Source: JBDWFY01 sp039976075 (GTDB taxonomy: Bacteria > Pseudomonadota > Alphaproteobacteria > Rhizobiales > Stappiaceae). Taken from it: 64,000 nucleotides of DNA. This document shows positions 43,242-53,094 of this stretch, one piece after another. Both the position numbers and the translations under genes were made by a program. Where the stretch lies: NCBI GenBank assembly GCA_039976075.1, contig JBDWFY010000013.1:186001-250000 (forward strand), given 5' to 3'. Each line of letters begins with the position of its first letter. The stretch's first letter is position 1. The notes beneath the pieces are model-generated. The model worked only from the letters and a program-made list of their open reading frames with translations. It did not search any database and was not told where the DNA came from.

Positions 43242-46189
43242 GCCAAGCAAATCGCCTGCCCGGTGGCCTGATCGATCGTGAGCAGAACCTCACTTTCACA
43301 TTTGATGGAAAAAATTACACAGGACATGCCGGTGATACGCTCGCCTCGGCGCTGTTGGCCAACAATGTGCGCCTTATGGGCCGGTCGTTCAAATATCACC
43401 GGCCGCGCGGAGTACTCAGCGCTGGCTCTGAGGAGCCGAACGCAATTGTCGAATTGCGTGAGGGTTCGCGGCAGGAACCCAATACGCGTGCCACAACGAC
43501 CGAGCTATTTGACGGGCTTGTCGCAAAGTCGCAGAATCGATGGCCCAGTCTCGCCTTTGACGCCATGGCGGTCAATGACAGGTTATCGAACTTCCTGACC
43601 GCGGGATTTTACTACAAGACCTTCATGTGGCCCGCTGCCTTCTGGGAAAAACTCTATGAGCCAATCATTCGCAAAGCCGCCGGGCTTGGGTCCTTGTCGA
43701 TGGCCGCGGACCCGGACGTTTACGACAAGGGCTTTCTACATTGTGACCTGCTCATTATCGGCGCAGGTCCTGCAGGCTTGATGGCAGCGCTGAGTGCGGC
43801 GCGCGCCGGTGTACGGGTTATCCTGGCAGACGAAGACTTTCGACCGGGCGGACGGCTGTTGGCCGAAACATTGACTGTTGGTGATGGCACCGGATTGAGT
43901 TGGGTCGATGAGACGTTGGCAGAACTGCAAAGTCTACCAAATGTGCGCATCATGACCCGCACGACCGTACTCGGTGCTTTTGATCATGGAATATTTAGCG
44001 CACTGGAACAGGTCAGCGACCATCTGATGATATTCGAAAGCGGAAAGCCGAGACAGATTCTGTGGCGCATCTACGCCAAGCGGAGTGTGTTATGTGCCGG
44101 TGCGACGGAACGACCAATCGCGTTCGAGAACAATGATCGTCCCGGCATTATGCTGGCCGCGGCAATGCGCGCCTATGCTAACCGCTGGGCTGTTACAGCA
44201 GCGCCCGGCGTGGCGGTCTTTACAAACAACGACGACGGCCACAGAACGGCGACGGATCTGCATCGGAAGGGTGTTGAGATCACCGCTGTCGTTGACTGCC
44301 GCCCGGATGCACCGCGTTCAAATGATTTCGAAGTGTTATCGGGCACCGTCACAAACACCAAGGGGCGCCTTGGTCTGCGCAGTGTTGAACTTACACTGGC
44401 AGATGGCTCCCAGCGCGTACTTGAATGCGGTGCATTGGGTGTCTCCGGTGGCTGGAATCCCAACGTGCATCTGACCTGCCACCAGAGAGGCCGTCCTGCA
44501 TGGAACGCAGCGATTGCAGCATTCGTCCCTGGCAAGGACTTGCCGCCCGGCATGCGCGTTGCAGGCGCAGCCACTGGTCACCTTAGCACACACGGCGCAT
44601 TGACCGGTGGGGCCGAAGCCGCGTCGGCAGCCCTGTCGGAACTGGGTGTTCAAACGCGCGTCTCAAACCCACCGCAAGCCGAAGATGCACCGATCGCCTT
44701 GCAGCCATTTTGGTATGTCGATGGCTGCAATCGTGCATGGCTCGACCAGCAAAACGATGTGACTGTCAAAGATGTGAAGCTCAGTCACCAGGAGGGATTC
44801 CGATCAGTCGAACATCTGAAACGGTATACAACGCTTGGCATGGCTACTGACCAGGGAAAAACCTCGAACATGGGGGGACTTGCCGTCATGGCGGAATTGG
44901 CCGGCAAGACCATCCCCGAAACCGGGACAACGATCTTTCGCCCCCCCTATACACCCACGGCCATCGCCGCATTTGCAGGTCGGACAAAGGGCAGGAATTT
45001 CCACCCGACCCGTCTTACACCTTCCCACAAATGGGCCACTGAACAGGGCGCCGTTTTTGTCGAGGTCGGCAACTGGATGCGCGCGCAATGGTTCCCGCGA
45101 CCCGAGGAAACCCATTGGCGCGAAAGCGTTGATCGTGAGGTTCTGGCGACGCGGCGATCGGTTGGTGTGTGCGATGTGACGACCCTGGGAAAGATTGACG
45201 TGCAGGGCACAGACGCAGCCGATTTCCTCAACCGGATTTATTGTAATGGTTTTGCCAAACTGGCCGTTGGTAAAACACGTTACGGGCTGATGTTGCGCGA
45301 AGATGGGATTGCTATGGATGATGGCACCGCGGCTCATCTCGCCGATGGCCATTTTGTGATCACCACGACCACGGCAAAGGCGGTTGACGTCTATAGGCAC
45401 ATGGAATTTGTACGCCAATGCCTGTTTCCTGATCTGGATGTGCAATTGATCTCGACCACCGAAGCCTGGGCGCAATATGCTATCGCGGGTCCCAATGCGC
45501 GCAAACTATTGCAAAAGATCGTGGATACCGATTGTGACATATCCAATGACTCATTCCCGTTCATGGCCTGCGCCAATATCACGATTTGCGGTGGACTGCG
45601 TGCACGACTTTTCCGCATTTCATTCAGTGGAGAGCTTGCATACGAGTTGGCAGTACCAACGCGTTATGGCGACGCGCTGATCCGTCGCATCATGGAGATG
45701 GGGGCAGAGTTTGACATTACTGCCTATGGCACTGAAGCGCTTGGCGTTATGCGCATCGAAAAAGGTCACGCCGCCGGAAATGAACTGAACGGCACCACCA
45801 CAGCGCGCAATCTTGGCATGGACCGGATGGTGAGCAAAGCAAAGGATAGCATCGGCTCAACGCTGTCAGAGCGCCCAGGGTTGAACACTGACGATGCGCT
45901 GATGCAAATCGGGCTCCGTCCGCTTGATCCAGATAAACCGGTCATCGCGGGAGCGCATTTAATGCCAGCCGATGGGCCAGTGGATGCCGCACATGACCAG
46001 GGTTATGTCACCTCGGCTTGTTTTTCACCCAATCTGGGACACGCTATCGGAATCGGGTTCTTGAAAGACGGCGGCAATCGCCACGGTGAAACCGTTCGCA
46101 TGGTTAGCCCTTTAACTGACGTGGAAGCTGTTGTGGAAGTCGTATCACCCCATTTCATTGACCCCGCGGGGGAGCGACTTCGTGCATGA
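43238..46189 (+). CDS. soxA: sarcosine oxidase-type alpha subunit
   Basis: A 983-residue subunit. Order of parts: an N-terminal ferredoxin-like fold (about 20-100), an NAD(P)-binding flavoprotein domain beginning DLLIIGAGPAGLMAALSAARAG (about 168-190, given here as DLLIIGAGPAGLMAAL), a second dinucleotide half around 390-480, and a C-terminal aminomethyltransferase (GcvT-like) domain from about residue 600, which moves the one-carbon unit to tetrahydrofolate. Typical length is about 960-1000. ATG overlaps soxD. It completes the bifunctional enzyme that turns N-methyl amine plus THF into methylene-THF. Confidence 0.93.
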   Translation: MSQANRLPGGLIDREQNLTFTFDGKNYTGHAGDTLASALLANNVRLMGRSFKYHRPRGVLSAGSEEPNAIVELREGSRQEPNTRATTTELFDGLVAKSQNRWPSLAFDAMAVNDRLSNFLTAGFYYKTFMWPAAFWEKLYEPIIRKAAGLGSLSMAADPDVYDKGFLHCDLLIIGAGPAGLMAALSAARAGVRVILADEDFRPGGRLLAETLTVGDGTGLSWVDETLAELQSLPNVRIMTRTTVLGAFDHGIFSALEQVSDHLMIFESGKPRQILWRIYAKRSVLCAGATERPIAFENNDRPGIMLAAAMRAYANRWAVTAAPGVAVFTNNDDGHRTATDLHRKGVEITAVVDCRPDAPRSNDFEVLSGTVTNTKGRLGLRSVELTLADGSQRVLECGALGVSGGWNPNVHLTCHQRGRPAWNAAIAAFVPGKDLPPGMRVAGAATGHLSTHGALTGGAEAASAALSELGVQTRVSNPPQAEDAPIALQPFWYVDGCNRAWLDQQNDVTVKDVKLSHQEGFRSVEHLKRYTTLGMATDQGKTSNMGGLAVMAELAGKTIPETGTTIFRPPYTPTAIAAFAGRTKGRNFHPTRLTPSHKWATEQGAVFVEVGNWMRAQWFPRPEETHWRESVDREVLATRRSVGVCDVTTLGKIDVQGTDAADFLNRIYCNGFAKLAVGKTRYGLMLREDGIAMDDGTAAHLADGHFVITTTTAKAVDVYRHMEFVRQCLFPDLDVQLISTTEAWAQYAIAGPNARKLLQKIVDTDCDISNDSFPFMACANITICGGLRARLFRISFSGELAYELAVPTRYGDALIRRIMEMGAEFDITAYGTEALGVMRIEKGHAAGNELNGTTTARNLGMDRMVSKAKDSIGSTLSERPGLNTDDALMQIGLRPLDPDKPVIAGAHLMPADGPVDAAHDQGYVTSACFSPNLGHAIGIGFLKDGGNRHGETVRMVSPLTDVEAVVEVVSPHFIDPAGERLRA

Positions 46190-46763
46190 TCTGAAACCGC
46201 TCAATGCGCTTGGCTTCGAAACCGATCAGCTGGTTCACATCGGCCCGCTTACATTGTCTGAAAACTCGGGGCTATCGTTCGCCTCGGTTGCGGCACGTCT
46301 TGGGCAAGAGGCTGCCTGTCGCAAAGTGCTTTCCGATGCATTGAAAAGTGAAGCCCCCGCCCCCGGAAAGTCGCGTTCACATGATGGAGAAACAGTCTTT
46401 TGGATGGGTCCTGATCAATGGATGGTGGGGGCGCCCATCGACACTCATGAGGATCTCGCCACGCTCCTGGCCGTTCGGTTTGGTGCAACAGCGTCCGTTA
46501 CCGAACAAACGGGTGCATGGGTTTGCCTGGATTTGAGTGGCCCCGGCCTGGAGGCCGTCATGGAGCGGCTTTCCTCAATCGATATTCATCAAATGCAAAT
46601 CGGTGACGCAACGCGCACTCAGATCGAGCAGATCGGATGCTTTGTTATCCGCTCTGAAGGGTCTGATCGGGTGCGTATCCTTGGACCCAGTTCCTCGGCC
46701 AAATCTTTATATCACGCGCTTACAACAGCGATGACTTCAGTGTACGGCCAGAGCGGACCCTGA
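46182..46763 (+). CDS. soxG: sarcosine oxidase-type gamma subunit
   Basis: A 193-residue gamma subunit, GcvT-like. It has FWMGPDQWMVGAP (about residues 65-78) and VTEQTGAWVCLDLSGPGLEAVMERL, both common to SoxG. The GTG at 46182 has GGGGGAG upstream and overlaps the soxA stop by 8 bp; the longer open frame lies inside soxA. Last gene of the operon, 47 bp before the convergent regulator. Confidence 0.88.
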   Translation: MHDLKPLNALGFETDQLVHIGPLTLSENSGLSFASVAARLGQEAACRKVLSDALKSEAPAPGKSRSHDGETVFWMGPDQWMVGAPIDTHEDLATLLAVRFGATASVTEQTGAWVCLDLSGPGLEAVMERLSSIDIHQMQIGDATRTQIEQIGCFVIRSEGSDRVRILGPSSSAKSLYHALTTAMTSVYGQSGP

Positions 46764-46810
46764 AAAGATTAAACCACCTTTGGGACAAGGCTACGCGCCC
46801 AAAATCTACG

Positions 46811-47815
46811 CTATGTGGATGGCACAATCGCGTTGTTATCGACCCGAAACTGATTGATGCTTGCCCGGTCCTCTTGCGGCGAAATGCCGAAAGCCGCGCA
46901 ATAATGCTGCAAAAGCGGCGTGGCACTTGAATAGCCGACAGCCAGCGCGATCTCTGCAACGCTGTCTTTTGAATACACGACCAGTTGGCGGGCGGCTTTC
47001 ATCCTGAGCGCCCGATAATAATGGGATGGGCTTTGGCCGGTGTGTTTCTTGAACGCTCTTTCTAGATGCCTGGGCGATACGCCAACCTGATTGGCGACTT
47101 TTTGAACAGATATGGGTACCTCGATATGCCTGGCAAACAGGCGAATCGCGGGCTCAACCGGATCAGGCAAGCGGTCACTTGGATCCGGTTGATTCAGAGT
47201 TGGAATCCTTTGGCGAATACCTTTTCCGCGCAGCAACGGGTGCTGGAACCAGCAGGCCACTTCCGTCGCGATGTCCGCTCCCAATCGCTTTTCAATCAAA
47301 TGAAGTGCCAGATCGAAGGCCGCAGCAGCTCCTGAAGCCGTGTGGCGTCTTCCATCCATTACGATCACATCGTCGCTGGCATCAGCCTCGGGAAATTCCG
47401 CCCTGAAAGCAGCACCGTAACACCAATGGACCGAACAGGCATAGCCGTCCATCAACCCTGAGCGGACCAGCGGAAATACGCCGCCGCTGATACCACCGAC
47501 AACAACGCCATGACGTTCCAGACTGCGCAACTTTCCATGTGAATTGCGCGGGTCGTCGAATTTTGCCATGGGACTGCTCAGCATGAACAGAGCATCTAGA
47601 TCATCGACATCCGACAGGGCTGTTTCTGCATCAAATCCGACATCTGCGCTGGACATCACACGACCGGGTCGCTCTGATAACATTTTCCAGTTGAACGCTT
47701 TTTGCCCCGAAATCTCGTTTGCAGCCCGTAGCGGCTCAATGATGGAGGTGAGGCAGGCCATCGGGAAGCCTGGAAAGATCAGAAACCCGACAACAATTGT
47801 TTGATTGGCGGTCAT
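46811..47815 (-). CDS. GlxA/GbdR-like AraC-family regulator
   Basis: A 334-residue regulator: an N-terminal class I glutamine-amidotransferase-like domain (about 1-170; VVGFLIFPGFPMACLTSIIEPLRAANEI) without a working Cys-His pair that I can identify, then two C-terminal AraC helix-turn-helix units (ISVQKVANQVGVSPRHLERAFKKHTG and DSVAEIALAVGYSSATPLLQHYCAAFG). This class includes GbdR, which activates glycine-betaine and sarcosine genes. Convergent with soxBDAG. Start set at ATG 47815; a GTG at 47848 is possible. It likely senses the methylated amine and activates sox and transporter genes. Confidence 0.88.
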   Translation of the reverse strand: MTANQTIVVGFLIFPGFPMACLTSIIEPLRAANEISGQKAFNWKMLSERPGRVMSSADVGFDAETALSDVDDLDALFMLSSPMAKFDDPRNSHGKLRSLERHGVVVGGISGGVFPLVRSGLMDGYACSVHWCYGAAFRAEFPEADASDDVIVMDGRRHTASGAAAAFDLALHLIEKRLGADIATEVACWFQHPLLRGKGIRQRIPTLNQPDPSDRLPDPVEPAIRLFARHIEVPISVQKVANQVGVSPRHLERAFKKHTGQSPSHYYRALRMKAARQLVVYSKDSVAEIALAVGYSSATPLLQHYCAAFGISPQEDRASINQFRVDNNAIVPST

Positions 47816-47996
47816 GGCACAATTTTCACAGAAAAGCTCGCAGTTCACTTCCCTATTGATTTGCCCGCGGCTCCAACAATGTCAACCAGCCTTACGCAAG
47901 ATCCGAATTGTGCCAAGGGTCGCACATTTTACCGATGCGAATGAATTCAAATCAGCCAGATTGCCAGGCGACGGTGGTTGATACCGCGGTTTCTGG

Positions 47997-48992
47997 TTAG
48001 TCGCGTGTCGCTTGTATCTTCAAACTTCCACCAGGGGGAGAGGTACTCAGGATTTTGGAGACCTCCTCCAGCGACGCACGATGTGACACGACCCGTTCAA
48101 TATCTGGACCGTAAGCCGCGTTGGTCGCCAGTGCTTTTGGGATATTGTGGTTCAGCGAGTGCGATCCCGCCAGCGTCAATTGTCGGCGGAACAGCTCAAA
48201 CGGCGCTACGTCAATGCGCGCCTCAGACGGACAGACCCCGAAGAACAAGCCTTTTCCTCCATTGGCAATATAGTCGACGAGACAACCTGCAACAGCGGGA
48301 ACGCCGGTGGCGTCAACGGCGAGATCGGCACGGTGGTGCCAGTCTTGCATTTCGGAAGACAGAGATATGACAGTGTCAAAGCCAAAACTGGCTGCTAGAT
48401 CCAGCCGGTTTTCGGAGATGTCACAAAGCGTAATCTCAGGAACACCATACGTTTTGAGCGCAATACCCATGAGCAGGCCCATCGGCCCTGCGCCGAAAAT
48501 GATCACCTCTTCCATACCGGGAGCATAGACGGCATCGACTCCGTTCAGCACACACCCCATGGGCTCCGCAAGAGCCGCCTGTGAAAAACTCATCTCTCCA
48601 ATTATGTGGACAGCCGAGGCTTTCACGACGCTGTATTGAGAGAAGCCTCCATTTTGTGTCACACCATAGGCACCAAGCGTTTCGCAAAGATGGGCCCAGC
48701 CGCGTTGGCAGGCTCGGCAGGTGCCGCATTCAATGTTGGGATCGACGACCACGCGGTCACCGGTGGAGACAGTTGTCACGGCATCGCCGACCTCGACCAC
48801 GGTACCGGCATATTCATGTCCGGGAACCACCGGGAAGGCGGACGTGCCGTAATTGGCTTTCAACACCTCGTAATCCGTGTGACAAATTCCGCTTGATTTG
48901 ACTTCAAGCACCACCTCGTCGGGGCCAGGTTTCGGATCCGGAAGAGCGCCAAACAGAACTTCGTTTGGTCCGGTAAATATAACGGCCTGCAT
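47997..48992 (-). CDS. zinc-dependent alcohol (polyol) dehydrogenase, MDR family
   Basis: A 331-residue medium-chain dehydrogenase. Catalytic zinc ligands: Cys in GICHTDY, His-Glu in PGHEYAG. The structural zinc lobe is complete (ECGTCRACQRGWAHLC). The Rossmann motif is GAGPMGLLMGIAL near residue 175. It resembles sorbitol/arabinitol/xylitol dehydrogenases and should oxidise a polyol to a ketose. Last gene of the polyol operon, 7 bp after mtlK, RBS AAGGGTGA. Confidence 0.88.
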   Translation of the reverse strand: MQAVIFTGPNEVLFGALPDPKPGPDEVVLEVKSSGICHTDYEVLKANYGTSAFPVVPGHEYAGTVVEVGDAVTTVSTGDRVVVDPNIECGTCRACQRGWAHLCETLGAYGVTQNGGFSQYSVVKASAVHIIGEMSFSQAALAEPMGCVLNGVDAVYAPGMEEVIIFGAGPMGLLMGIALKTYGVPEITLCDISENRLDLAASFGFDTVISLSSEMQDWHHRADLAVDATGVPAVAGCLVDYIANGGKGLFFGVCPSEARIDVAPFELFRRQLTLAGSHSLNHNIPKALATNAAYGPDIERVVSHRASLEEVSKILSTSPPGGSLKIQATRD

Positions 48993-48999
48993 TATTTGA

Positions 49000-50466
49000 T
49001 CACCCTTTCAAATAGGACCGGATGGCCGCTTCGGCCCCATCGGTCCAGATCATGAGGAGCCAACGGGTGAAGCTGTCATTGAAACGCTGTTCATCTGCGA
49101 GATCACCGTAGAGATCACGTTGGTTCAACCAAACCTGGGGATCGGTCCTGGCAGCCTTGGCAGTGACAGTCAGCGTATCCCAGTGCGGATCGTTAGGTTC
49201 GATGACGGAGCCATCTTCCCGTGTGCCTTCGCACATCCGTGCCCAGAGCGCCTGAGTTAACGCCAACCCGTCACTCGCACGTCCTGCCTGCAGCGCATCG
49301 CGCAAAGCTGGCAAGATGAATCCGGTCTGACGGGATGAGCCATCAAACGCCACCCGACGCACCGTATCGACAATTTCCGGGTTGGAAAATCGACGCTCAA
49401 TCAAATCAACATAGGCCTGGGGTGTCATACCGGGAACAGGTTCGACCCCCGGTGCGATCTCAGTTTCGGCAACCTTTCGGAAGAGTGCCCCGATCAAAGG
49501 GTGCTCCATGCAACCCGATATGTAGTCGACCGAGAGGATCTCTCCGGCATTTGAGATGAGTTGATGCCCGCCATTGAGAATTCGGATCTTCATGGCTTCG
49601 TATGTATGCACGTCGTCGGTAAAGGTGGCGCCAACCCTGTCCCAGTCCGGGCGACCCGCACAGAAATCGTCTTCGATCACCCATTGGCGAAAATTTTCAT
49701 GCGTGACAGGTGCTGCATCTTCAACTCCGAGCGCCAGCACAAGGGCCCGTTCCTTCGGACCCGTTGCAGGCACGATGCAATCCACCATGGAGTTGGGAAA
49801 GCTGCAGTGAGCGTCGATCCAATCCGCCAGATCAGGATCTGATAAACGGGCAAGTGACACCACAGTTTGGCGCAGGATCGCGCCATTGCCTTGAAGATTA
49901 TCGCAACTTAGACCGGTAAATGGCCCTACATCTTCGGCGTTGCGCTGCTTCAGCGCAGCGACAATCGCCCCAAAGGCGGTGCGCGGTTTGTCCGGGTTAG
50001 CTGCGTCGTACTGAATGTCAGGATGTGCGGTGTCGAAGCCTTTGGAGACGGGATCTATGTAATATCCACCTTCGGTCACGGTCAAAGCAACGATTCGGAT
50101 CGCCTGGTCGGCCATTTGTGCGATGAGTGCTCTGTTGCCTTCTTCAACCGGGACGAAGTCAATCATCGACCCGACCACTTCTGCCGATCGCCCACCAGGG
50201 TCGAGCTCAATCAGCGTGGACAGATAATCCTGCTCAGCCAACCGTTTGCGTTGCGCTTCGTCATTTGGCCGCACACCAGCACCGATGATAGCCCAGTCCA
50301 TCGCTTCGCCTTGCTGCATCATGCGGTGCAGATACCAGGATTGATGTGCACGGTGGAAATTACCCAATCCAATGTGGACGATACCTGGTGTCAACGCGGA
50401 TCGATCATAGGTCGGCCGCTCAATTTTGTCTGGCAGCGCGGGCAGAACAGCGTTGGAGAGTTGCAT
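49000..50466 (-). CDS. mtlK: mannitol 2-dehydrogenase family protein
   Basis: A 488-residue long-chain polyol dehydrogenase. N-terminal HIGLGNFHRAHQSWYLH is the NAD-binding block; KIRILNGGHQLISNAGE carries the catalytic Lys and is the family signature. Length fits MtlK (about 480). It oxidises D-mannitol to D-fructose (relatives act on arabinitol, altritol or fructuronate). It begins one base after smoS ends (TGACATG). In the rhodobacterial smo operon mtlK follows smoS in just this way. Confidence 0.88.
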   Translation of the reverse strand: MQLSNAVLPALPDKIERPTYDRSALTPGIVHIGLGNFHRAHQSWYLHRMMQQGEAMDWAIIGAGVRPNDEAQRKRLAEQDYLSTLIELDPGGRSAEVVGSMIDFVPVEEGNRALIAQMADQAIRIVALTVTEGGYYIDPVSKGFDTAHPDIQYDAANPDKPRTAFGAIVAALKQRNAEDVGPFTGLSCDNLQGNGAILRQTVVSLARLSDPDLADWIDAHCSFPNSMVDCIVPATGPKERALVLALGVEDAAPVTHENFRQWVIEDDFCAGRPDWDRVGATFTDDVHTYEAMKIRILNGGHQLISNAGEILSVDYISGCMEHPLIGALFRKVAETEIAPGVEPVPGMTPQAYVDLIERRFSNPEIVDTVRRVAFDGSSRQTGFILPALRDALQAGRASDGLALTQALWARMCEGTREDGSVIEPNDPHWDTLTVTAKAARTDPQVWLNQRDLYGDLADEQRFNDSFTRWLLMIWTDGAEAAIRSYLKG

Positions 50467-50467
50467 G

Positions 50468-51238
50468 TCAGCTCATCCAGTTTCCGCCATCGACGTTCAG
50501 CGTCTGGGCAGTAATGTAGCGAGCATCATCCGAGGCGAGGAAAACGCATGGGTCCGCGACGTCCGCCGGATCTCCCATACGACCCAGCGGCACAGCTTCC
50601 CCTACTTCACGTTTTTTCTGACCTTTGGGTTTATTCTCATACTGGGCAAACTGTGCATCCACCACGTCCCACATTGGCGTGTCGATAACACCGGGCGCCA
50701 CGGCATTGACCCGGATATTATTCTCCGCCAGTTCCAACGCCATCGACTGGGTGATGGAAATCACCGCCGCTTTGGTAGAGCAATAGAGCATCACGTTCGC
50801 TTCGCCCCGTCGTCCTGCCTGTGAAGCAAAATTGATGATTGCCCCTCCACCGCGCTTTTTCATCGAGGGAACCACAGCCTGAATGGCAAAGATCGTCCCG
50901 CCGACATTGACGTCATATTGACGCCGGTAATCCTCAACCGTCACTTTGTCGATCGAGGCCATGTTGAAGATGCCGGCGTTGTTGACGAGAATATCGACCC
51001 CGCCCCAGGCTTCTTCCACTGCCGCCACACCGGCGGCGATGGAGGTAAGGTCAGTAACATTCATCGCAACCGCCATTCCCTGACCGCCCAGCATCTCGGC
51101 AGTGGCTTTCGCCTCATCTTCCAGAAGGTCTGCGACTGCCACCCTGGCCCCGGCTTCCGCAAATGCTTCGCAGATTGCACGACCAATCCCGCGCGCGCCC
51201 CCTGTCACCAACGCGATCTTACCGTCAAGTCTTTTCAT
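50468..51238 (-). CDS. smoS: sorbitol dehydrogenase, SDR family (SmoS)
   Basis: A 256-residue short-chain dehydrogenase. TGGARGIG (about 12-19), NNAG (about 90), YCSTK active site (about 155-159). The blocks NFASQAGRRGEANVMLYCSTKAA and the C-terminus QTLNVDGGNWMS closely match rhodobacterial SmoS. It turns D-glucitol to D-fructose and galactitol to D-tagatose in characterised relatives. Overlaps the ATPase gene by 4 bp. Confidence 0.9.
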   Translation of the reverse strand: MKRLDGKIALVTGGARGIGRAICEAFAEAGARVAVADLLEDEAKATAEMLGGQGMAVAMNVTDLTSIAAGVAAVEEAWGGVDILVNNAGIFNMASIDKVTVEDYRRQYDVNVGGTIFAIQAVVPSMKKRGGGAIINFASQAGRRGEANVMLYCSTKAAVISITQSMALELAENNIRVNAVAPGVIDTPMWDVVDAQFAQYENKPKGQKKREVGEAVPLGRMGDPADVADPCVFLASDDARYITAQTLNVDGGNWMS

Positions 51239-52239
51239 GAAATGCGCAGTCCTTGCACGTCGAATTTGTGAATTTGCGACGGATTGGGTGTCAGATAGAC
51301 GGTATCTCCATGATGCACGTCGACTTCACCGCCCGCCCGCACAGTCATCGGATCGCAGCCTTGAATGCCATGGATATGGAGGAAGGTGTCCGAGCCAAGA
51401 TGTTCTGCCACACCGACGGTTCCCTGCCATGTGCCTTCCGTTGTGGAGACATCAATATGTTCAGGCCGAATACCGATCGCGTGGGCGTTGAGTTTTTCTG
51501 CCTCGGGGCCTTCGAATAAATTCATTTTTGGCGAGCCGATGAACCCCGCCACAAATCGATTGCGTGGGTTTCGATAAAGCTCCAGCGGACTGCCCACCTG
51601 TTCAACCACCCCGGCCTGAAGAACAACGATCTTGTCCGCCATCGTCATGGCTTCAACCTGATCGTGCGTGACATAGACCATGGTTGTGGCCAGCTTCTTG
51701 TGCAGCTCGGAGATTTCCATCCGCATGCCGACACGCAGCGCAGCGTCGAGGTTCGACAAGGGCTCATCAAACAGAAAGGCCGACGGTTCGCGCACAATCG
51801 CACGCCCGATTGCCACGCGCTGCCGTTGACCACCGGAGAGCTGGCCCGGACGCCGGTCGAGATAATCCGTCAAATTCAGCGCGTTGGCAGCGGCCGCAAT
51901 GCGCTTGTCCTGTTCTTGCTGATCCATCTTCGCCATGCGCAACGGGAAGGCGATGTTCTTGCGCACAGACATGTGCGGATACAAAGCGTAGGACTGAAAC
52001 ACCATGGCAAGACCGCGCTTGGCTGGTGGCAGGCTGGTTGCATCCTGTCCGTCGATCTCAACAATGCCCCCGGTGGTGTCTTCCAGTCCGGCAATCAACC
52101 GCAAAAGTGTCGACTTGCCGCAGCCGGACGGACCGACAAAAACAACAAATTCTCCGTCCTCGATTTCCAGGTCCAGCGGCGGTATGACCATAACATCGCC
52201 GAAAGACTTTGTGACCTGCTTGAGCTGTATGCGTCCCAT
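51235..52239 (-). CDS. polyol ABC importer ATPase (SmoK-like)
   Basis: A 334-residue ATPase. Walker A GPSGCGKST (about 37), signature LSGGQRQRVAIGRA, Walker B AFLFDEPLSNLDA, YVTHDQVEAMTMAD, then a MalK-type TOBE domain from about residue 235 (GIRPEHIDVS). RBS AAGGAAA. Drives the two permeases upstream. Similar to MalK/UgpC, but the operon (SmoS, MtlK) assigns it to a polyol importer. Confidence 0.92.
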   Translation of the reverse strand: MGRIQLKQVTKSFGDVMVIPPLDLEIEDGEFVVFVGPSGCGKSTLLRLIAGLEDTTGGIVEIDGQDATSLPPAKRGLAMVFQSYALYPHMSVRKNIAFPLRMAKMDQQEQDKRIAAAANALNLTDYLDRRPGQLSGGQRQRVAIGRAIVREPSAFLFDEPLSNLDAALRVGMRMEISELHKKLATTMVYVTHDQVEAMTMADKIVVLQAGVVEQVGSPLELYRNPRNRFVAGFIGSPKMNLFEGPEAEKLNAHAIGIRPEHIDVSTTEGTWQGTVGVAEHLGSDTFLHIHGIQGCDPMTVRAGGEVDVHHGDTVYLTPNPSQIHKFDVQGLRIS

Positions 52240-52249
52240 GTTGATTTCC

Positions 52250-53083
52250 TTACTTCACAGCGCCGAAGGTCAGGCCTCTGACAAGTTGTTTCTGGCTGAA
52301 CCAGCCCATGATGAGGATCGGTGCGATAGCCATGACGGACGCAGCACTGAGTTTGGCGTAAAACAGGCCTTCCGGGCTGGAGTAGCTGGCGATGAAAGCG
52401 GTGAGCGGCGCCGCGTTGGCGGCAGTCAGGTTCAATGTCCAGAACGCTTCGTTCCATGCCAGAATGATATTAAGGAGGATGGTTGATGCGATGCCGGGAA
52501 TTGCCATCGGCGTCAGGACATACAGTACCTCATCGCGCAAGGTGGCGCCGTCCATCCGGGCGGCTTCGAGAATCTCGCCCGGTATTTCCTTGAAGTACGT
52601 ATAAAGCATCCAAATAATGATCGGCAGATTGAGCATCATCAGCACAAAGACCAGACCCACGCGCGTATCCAGCAGGCCAAAGTCCCGAAACAGAAGATAG
52701 ATCGGTACCAGGACGCCAACCGGCGGCAGCATTTTGGTCGACAGCATCCACATCAGCACATCCTTGGTGCGTTTTGCCGGAACAAAGGCCATGGCCCAGG
52801 CGGCCGGTATCGCGATCAGCAGCCCCAGGAACGTCGAACCGACCGAGATAATCACCGAATTGGAGAAGTGCTTAAAATAGTCCGAGCGCTCCTGAACCGT
52901 GTTGAAGCTGTCAAGCGTCCAGCCGGAGCTGAATAAAACTTCCAACGGTGCCCTGATCGCATCTTCCTCTGTCTTCAGTGACAGGATCATGATCCACAGG
53001 AGCGGAAAGAACATCAGGAACCCGAGTGTACCCGCAACCGCGGTGTTGAGAACCTTCGTTTTGTTTGTGACTGCGCGTGCCAT
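52250..53083 (-). CDS. polyol ABC importer permease, MalG type (SmoG-like)
   Basis: A 277-residue inner-membrane permease with six segments; EAA loop EAARMDGATLRDEVLYVLTP (about 180-200); ends in the typical RGLTFGAVK. Begins 11 bp after the MalF-type permease gene ends and is followed by the ATPase after 10 bp. Confidence 0.92.
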   Translation of the reverse strand: MARAVTNKTKVLNTAVAGTLGFLMFFPLLWIMILSLKTEEDAIRAPLEVLFSSGWTLDSFNTVQERSDYFKHFSNSVIISVGSTFLGLLIAIPAAWAMAFVPAKRTKDVLMWMLSTKMLPPVGVLVPIYLLFRDFGLLDTRVGLVFVLMMLNLPIIIWMLYTYFKEIPGEILEAARMDGATLRDEVLYVLTPMAIPGIASTILLNIILAWNEAFWTLNLTAANAAPLTAFIASYSSPEGLFYAKLSAASVMAIAPILIMGWFSQKQLVRGLTFGAVK

Positions 53084-53094
53084 GCCTTCTGCCC

